A stretch of DNA of 64,000 nt, taken from the NCBI GenBank assembly GCA_937934645.1, contig CALGYZ010000023.1, positions 1-64,000 of the forward strand, given 5' to 3'. A program made the position numbers and the translations under genes. Within the stretch, counting starts at the first letter, position 1. Each line of letters opens with the position of its first letter. Origin of the DNA: an uncultured Bacillaceae bacterium (lineage in GTDB: Bacteria; Bacillota; Bacilli; Bacillales; Caldibacillaceae). The notes under the pieces are model-generated. The model saw only the letters and a list, made by a program, of their open reading frames with translations. It was not told where the DNA came from and did no database searches. Below, in pieces: positions 60,941 through 64,000 of this stretch.

Positions 60941-61377
60941 TATCGTAATCCGGATGAGCCGAAGCCGCCTTCACCTCTTTCTGACCCGGATAATTGTTCT
61001 GTTTCGGAAATTTTCACCCTGGCCACCGGAGCGACAACCATCTGCGCAATACGCATATGCTTTTCGACTTTAAACGGTTCTTTGCCGTGATTGATTAAAA
61101 TCACTTTGATCTCCCCCCGGTAACCTTCATCGATTGTACCGGGGCTGTTAAGTACCGTAACACTGTGTTTCAAAGCAAGGCCGCTTCTTGGTCTGATTTG
61201 CGCTTCTGTTCCCGGCGGCAGCTCTATGACAATACCCGTGCGAATTAACTCCGCTTCCCCCGGTTGGATGACTTTTTCTTCTACCGAATACAAATCAAGC
61301 CCGGCATCGCCCGGATTGGCATATTTAGGAATCTTCGCATCCTCATCAATTATTTTTACTTTTAATTCTATATCCAT
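60940..61377 (-). CDS. dut: dUTP diphosphatase
   Basis: A 145-residue trimeric dUTPase with all five motifs in order: [35 protein letters not shown] and GEGGFGSSG. It keeps uracil out of DNA and supplies dUMP. The complete C-terminal motif implies a full-length enzyme. Flanked by its own terminator; divergent from ysdB. Confidence 0.96.
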   Translation of the reverse strand: MDIELKVKIIDEDAKIPKYANPGDAGLDLYSVEEKVIQPGEAELIRTGIVIELPPGTEAQIRPRSGLALKHSVTVLNSPGTIDEGYRGEIKVILINHGKEPFKVEKHMRIAQMVVAPVARVKISETEQLSGSERGEGGFGSSGLR

Positions 61378-61514
61378 AAACCGATTCTCCTTATCACATC
61401 ATTCTGGAATAACATTAAAAAGATTATAGCAAAACAATAAAAAGTGAAACCTTTTTTTTATGATTCATCGCTTTTATAGACATATTTTCGTACACTTATG
61501 ACGGAGGGATTTCT

Positions 61515-61925
61515 ATGGCATTATTAATTCGGATGATCATATTTATTCTTATCCTGTTTTTAATTTACGCCGGTATACGGTATCTGCTTTCACCAAAACG
61601 AAAGCTGGAACTAGCACATGAACAAAACAGATTTTATTTTTTGGACGACCCGGACAATGTAAGGAAAAACTTTTTTATCACGTATAAAGGTGCCCTCTTT
61701 GAAGGTGAAAAGAAACTGGGTACAACTCCGGAATCCTTCGATGTTGTTTCTGTCCTCGTTACCCCGAAAAATATCAATGAGTTAAAAGGCTTGACAAAAA
61801 AAGATTTTCAAATCATTGAGCAACATATTTTAAAACATTATCCATCCACTGAAATTGAATGGCAAAGCCCGGTCCGGGAATTTTTAGGCAAACTGGACAA
61901 TCAATCTGATCAATCTTTTGAATGA
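61515..61925 (+). CDS. ysdB: YsdB family protein, sigma-W regulon member in B. subtilis
   Basis: A 136-residue protein with one N-terminal transmembrane helix (ILILFLIYAGIRYLL) and a cytoplasmic domain with NFFITYKGALFEGEKKLGT and EWQSPVREF, matching B. subtilis YsdB. GGAGGG precedes the ATG. TGAAAC and CGTA, the sigma-W elements, both occur upstream but 38 nt apart, so the expected promoter is not present as such. Function unknown. Confidence 0.88.
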   Translation: MALLIRMIIFILILFLIYAGIRYLLSPKRKLELAHEQNRFYFLDDPDNVRKNFFITYKGALFEGEKKLGTTPESFDVVSVLVTPKNINELKGLTKKDFQIIEQHILKHYPSTEIEWQSPVREFLGKLDNQSDQSFE

Positions 61926-61964
61926 TTCTTTTCGGTTGTACAACGGGAGACGTCCGCATCCTTT

Positions 61965-62537
61965 TTATGATGCGGCTTTAAAAAAATCTTTCCACTTAAT
62001 CACGGCAAATTTCTCCCGCAGGACAACAATTAGTACGGTTAACACGAGCAGAAAAAGGAGGAATGCAGCCGGGGAAATTTGTTGGAAAGACTTGCCGAAA
62101 ACGGTATAAAAGACAGCAACCGGAAGATTTGTAAAAAAAGAGGAACCTGCATACTCACGGAAGTTTCCCTTTCGCTCGATTAAACAAAAACAGAGCAGTT
62201 GAAAATGAATGAACGGAATCATTTTCAATACGGCGATTTGGCCTCCGGTCAAATTTTTATATGGGCCAAACCATTTTATTTTGATCCGCCGGAGGCGCCG
62301 GTGCAAAATCGGAAAACGTTTTAATAAAAAATACAATGAAAAGCTGGAAATGGTCAGTCCAATCAAAGAAAAAGCCGTTCCAAACACAGCACCGAACAAA
62401 ACACCACCGGCCATGCACATAACAACGACAGGAATAAATAAAAACGGACGTAAGATATGAATAAGAATAAAAGCTAAGGGTGCCAAAATACCGCCTAACT
62501 CCAAATATGCCAGAACGAGCCCCGTTTCTCCGTTCAT
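61965..62537 (-). CDS. TVP38/TMEM64-family (VTT domain) membrane protein
   Basis: A 190-residue protein with five to six hydrophobic helices. The VTT core GGVLFGAVFGTAFSLIGLTISS and a later IPFIHFQLLC-like segment are seen; the DedA/TVP38 families share this fold and are linked to lipid scrambling. GGGGG lies upstream of the ATG. It sits between ysdB and the ribosomal operon on the minus strand. Confidence 0.82.
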   Translation of the reverse strand: MNGETGLVLAYLELGGILAPLAFILIHILRPFLFIPVVVMCMAGGVLFGAVFGTAFSLIGLTISSFSLYFLLKRFPILHRRLRRIKIKWFGPYKNLTGGQIAVLKMIPFIHFQLLCFCLIERKGNFREYAGSSFFTNLPVAVFYTVFGKSFQQISPAAFLLFLLVLTVLIVVLREKFAVIKWKDFFKAAS

Positions 62538-62634
62538 GCGGTTAATCCCCCGTATATCCCGTTTTCCTTTTTATTACATCGTTAATAACGTATACACAAA
62601 AAGATTGAATTATGATAAGTTTTCCCGGTATACG

Positions 62635-62663
62635 AAAAAAAGCCCCTGTTAAAAGGGGCTTTT
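62635..62663 (-). terminator. Terminator of infC-rpmI-rplT
   Basis: AGCCCCT pairs with AGGGGCT, with flanking A6 and TTTT that extend the stem and give T6 on the minus strand. Confidence 0.93.
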
Positions 62664-62668
62664 CAATT

Positions 62669-63028
62669 TTACTTTTTCAGCCGGGCTTTTGCCGTTTCCG
62701 CAAGTTGTGCAAATGCTTCCGGATCGGTTACCGCAAGTTCGGCAAGCATTTTGCGGTTTACTTCGACTCCGGCAAGTTTCAGTCCGTGCATTAAACGGCT
62801 GTAGGAAAGGCCATTTTGCCGTGCAGCCGCATTAATACGTGTAATCCACAATTTACGGAATTCGCTTTTCCGTTTGCGGCGGTCACGGTATGCATACATT
62901 AAAGATTTCATAACCTGCTGGTTGGCTACTCTATATAAACGATGTTTGGAACCGTAATATCCTTTTGCTAATTTCAGTACTTTTTTACGACGTCTGCGTG
63001 TCACAGTACCGCCTTTTACACGTGCCAT
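62669..63028 (-). CDS. rplT: 50S ribosomal protein L20
   Basis: A 119-residue L20 with the basic N-terminus [24 protein letters not shown]. Essential early binder of 23S rRNA; in Bacillus it also represses its own operon by attenuation in the infC leader. It follows rpmI by 40 nt. Confidence 0.98.
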   Translation of the reverse strand: MARVKGGTVTRRRRKKVLKLAKGYYGSKHRLYRVANQQVMKSLMYAYRDRRKRKSEFRKLWITRINAAARQNGLSYSRLMHGLKLAGVEVNRKMLAELAVTDPEAFAQLAETAKARLKK

Positions 63029-63068
63029 ACTAAAAACCTCCTAATTTGTAACCTTTACTTTTAGATCT

Positions 63069-63257
63069 TTATATCATATGTTTAATGCGTTTGTAATCAC
63101 TTGATGATACGAGAGTACTCTTACGGAGTTTCCGTTTCCGTTTTTGCGATTTATTGGCAAATAAATGGCTTGTATACGCATGGGAACGTTTTAATTTGCC
63201 AGTTCCTGTCTTTTTAAAGCGTTTGGCTGAGGCTTTATGTGTTTTCATTTTAGGCAT
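63069..63257 (-). CDS. rpmI: 50S ribosomal protein L35
   Basis: A 62-residue L35: [20 protein letters not shown] opening and a lysine/arginine-rich body. Slightly shorter than the usual 66. AAGGAGG lies 6-7 nt upstream. Middle gene of the operon. Confidence 0.97.
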   Translation of the reverse strand: MPKMKTHKASAKRFKKTGTGKLKRSHAYTSHLFANKSQKRKRKLRKSTLVSSSDYKRIKHMI

Positions 63258-63275
63258 ACGTATTTCCTCCTTAAG

Positions 63276-63791
63276 TTACTTATCAGTTTTTGGTGCAAGA
63301 ACTAAGAACATGTTCCGCCCGTCCATCTTTGGTTTCGTTTCTACCACAGCAATGTCGGAACACTCTTCCGCCAGGCGGTCAAGCACTTTTTGACCGATAT
63401 CTTTATGGGTGATCGCACGACCTTTAAAGCGAAGGGATGCTTTCACTTTATCTCCTTTTTGCAAGAACTTCCGTGCGTTGCGTAATTTCGTATTAAAATC
63501 ATGCTCTTCAATCGTCGGACTAAACCGGACTTCCTTGACGCTGATTACTTTTTGTTTTTTCCGTGCTTCCTTTTCCCTCTTTTGTTGCTCAAAACGGTAC
63601 TTCCCGTAGTCCATGATTCTGGCCACAGGTGGCCTTGCTTTCGGAGCAACCAAAACAAGATCCAGATTTCGCCGCGCTGCGATTTCCAAAGCTTCGGCCT
63701 TTGATTTAATTCCCAATTGTTCGCCGTTTACATCAATTAAGCGAACTTCACGGGCACGGATGCCCTCGTTGACCATCTTATCTTTGCTGAT
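63276..63791 (-). CDS. infC: Translation initiation factor IF-3
   Basis: A 171-residue IF-3 with the N-terminal domain ([16 protein letters not shown]) linked by a lysine-rich helix to the C-terminal domain ([16 protein letters not shown]). The start is assigned to AUC at 63791: GGAGGT (63805-63800) is 8 nt upstream and the protein then begins [11 protein letters not shown], parallel to known IF-3 (SKDFIINEQIR). The only in-frame ATG is 15 nt further on, 23 nt from the site. IF-3 autoregulates from AUU/AUC starts by rejecting non-standard initiation. Confidence 0.95.
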   Translation of the reverse strand: MSKDKMVNEGIRAREVRLIDVNGEQLGIKSKAEALEIAARRNLDLVLVAPKARPPVARIMDYGKYRFEQQKREKEARKKQKVISVKEVRFSPTIEEHDFNTKLRNARKFLQKGDKVKASLRFKGRAITHKDIGQKVLDRLAEECSDIAVVETKPKMDGRNMFLVLAPKTDK

Positions 63792-63872
63792 ATCAAGACA
63801 CCTCCAAAAGGATTTCGTGAATACTGCCGTTTGGGTACATGACAAAAGAAGCCGCCCGTCATTGAAAGGCAT

Positions 63873-63905
63873 TAAAAAAGTGCAGGTGAATACACCCGCA
63901 CTGTG
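63873..63905 (-). terminator. Terminator in the infC upstream region, possible L20 attenuator
   Basis: AGTGCGGGTG pairs with CACCTGCACT (63880-63889 with 63893-63902, one mismatch) around a 3-nt loop; T6 follows on the minus strand. It either ends the upstream gene or, if the operon promoter lies at 63929-63957, is the attenuator of an L20-type leader. Confidence 0.75.
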
Positions 63906-63906
63906 T

Positions 63907-64000
63907 TTATGGAAAAATCCATAATCGTATCATAAATATAAATGCAAAACCTGTTAACAACCATAACGGCGTCAACCAGGTGAGAAGCGGGTGCTTCTTC
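63907..64000 (-). CDS. 3' end of a membrane-protein gene (partial)
   Basis: On the minus strand the frame entering the window reads [18 protein letters not shown] and then [12 protein letters not shown], and stops at 63907, directly before the terminator. The hydrophobic, Trp/Leu-rich end suggests the last helix of an integral membrane protein. Only about 31 residues are visible, so no family call. Confidence 0.5.
   Translation of the reverse strand, partial: KKHPLLTWLTPLWLLTGFAFIFMIRLWIFP
63929..63957 (-). promoter_or_regulatory. Candidate promoter of the infC operon
   Basis: TTAACA (63957-63952), 17 nt, TATGAT (63934-63929). It lies inside the partial upstream gene and 25-30 nt before the terminator-like hairpin, as an attenuated leader would need. 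Confidence 0.4.

Noticed and set aside
61918..62109. 63-codon plus-strand ORF after ysdB
   Set aside because: Opposite strand to the VTT-domain gene and lacking a ribosome site.

Overview
The window is chromosomal core sequence from a spore-forming Bacillota of the family Bacillaceae. Most products align by eye with Bacillus subtilis proteins: GerE is near-identical over most of its length, and SspI, ClpX, the SdhCAB proteins, SpoVID, LonB, YsdB and FadR are all recognisable. Genes run in the same block order as the B. subtilis folC-to-infC region. Sporulation genes (spoVID, ysxE, lonB, gerM, gerE, sspI), sigma-F-like and sigma-K-like promoters, T-box leaders and AAGGAGG-type ribosome binding sites with many TTG and GTG starts all fit. 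I do not assign a species.

Layout. 1-3212: three plus-strand minor-pilin-like genes after a long AT-rich leader, meeting folC at a shared terminator. 3227-7700: folC and valS, valS with a T-box leader. 7842-10642: a small membrane protein, then ysxE and spoVID (spore coat morphogenesis). 10651-17008: the tetrapyrrole operon hemA-hemX-hemC-hemD-hemB-hemL. 17237-27050: a small membrane protein, then the proteostasis block engB, lonA, lonB, clpX, tig and ysoA. 27051-31160: an AT-rich, gene-poor accessory stretch with a GH1 phospho-glucosidase, a divergent RpiR-type regulator, several hairpins and two tRNA-Arg genes. 31248-35629: ysnB, rdgB, gerM, racE, gerE, ysmA. 35719-41611: sdhCAB, yslB, uvrC. 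41706-47466: trxA and the fatty-acid degradation genes lcfA, fadR, fadB, etfB, etfA with a clear FadR operator. 47601-52896: a 25-residue membrane peptide, mutS2, polX, cvpA, zapA. 53090-57790: pheT and pheS (T-box leader) and ysgA. 57912-62537: sspI, a metallo-beta-lactamase-fold protein, ysdC, an ABC-exporter remnant, an unannotated two-helix small ORF, dut, ysdB and a VTT-domain protein. 62669-63791: the infC-rpmI-rplT operon, infC starting with AUC. The window closes on the 3' end of a membrane-protein gene.

How the genes work together. hemA to hemL take glutamyl-tRNA to uroporphyrinogen III. The sdh and fad-etf genes feed electrons from succinate and acyl-CoA into the respiratory chain. 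LonA, LonB and ClpX are ATP-dependent proteases or unfoldases, with LonB apparently forespore-specific. MutS2, PolX and UvrC handle DNA structures and damage. The pheST and valS leaders sense uncharged tRNA. The less ordinary content lies in the pilin cassette, the stretch at 27-31 kb, and several unlisted small ORFs and non-standard starts.
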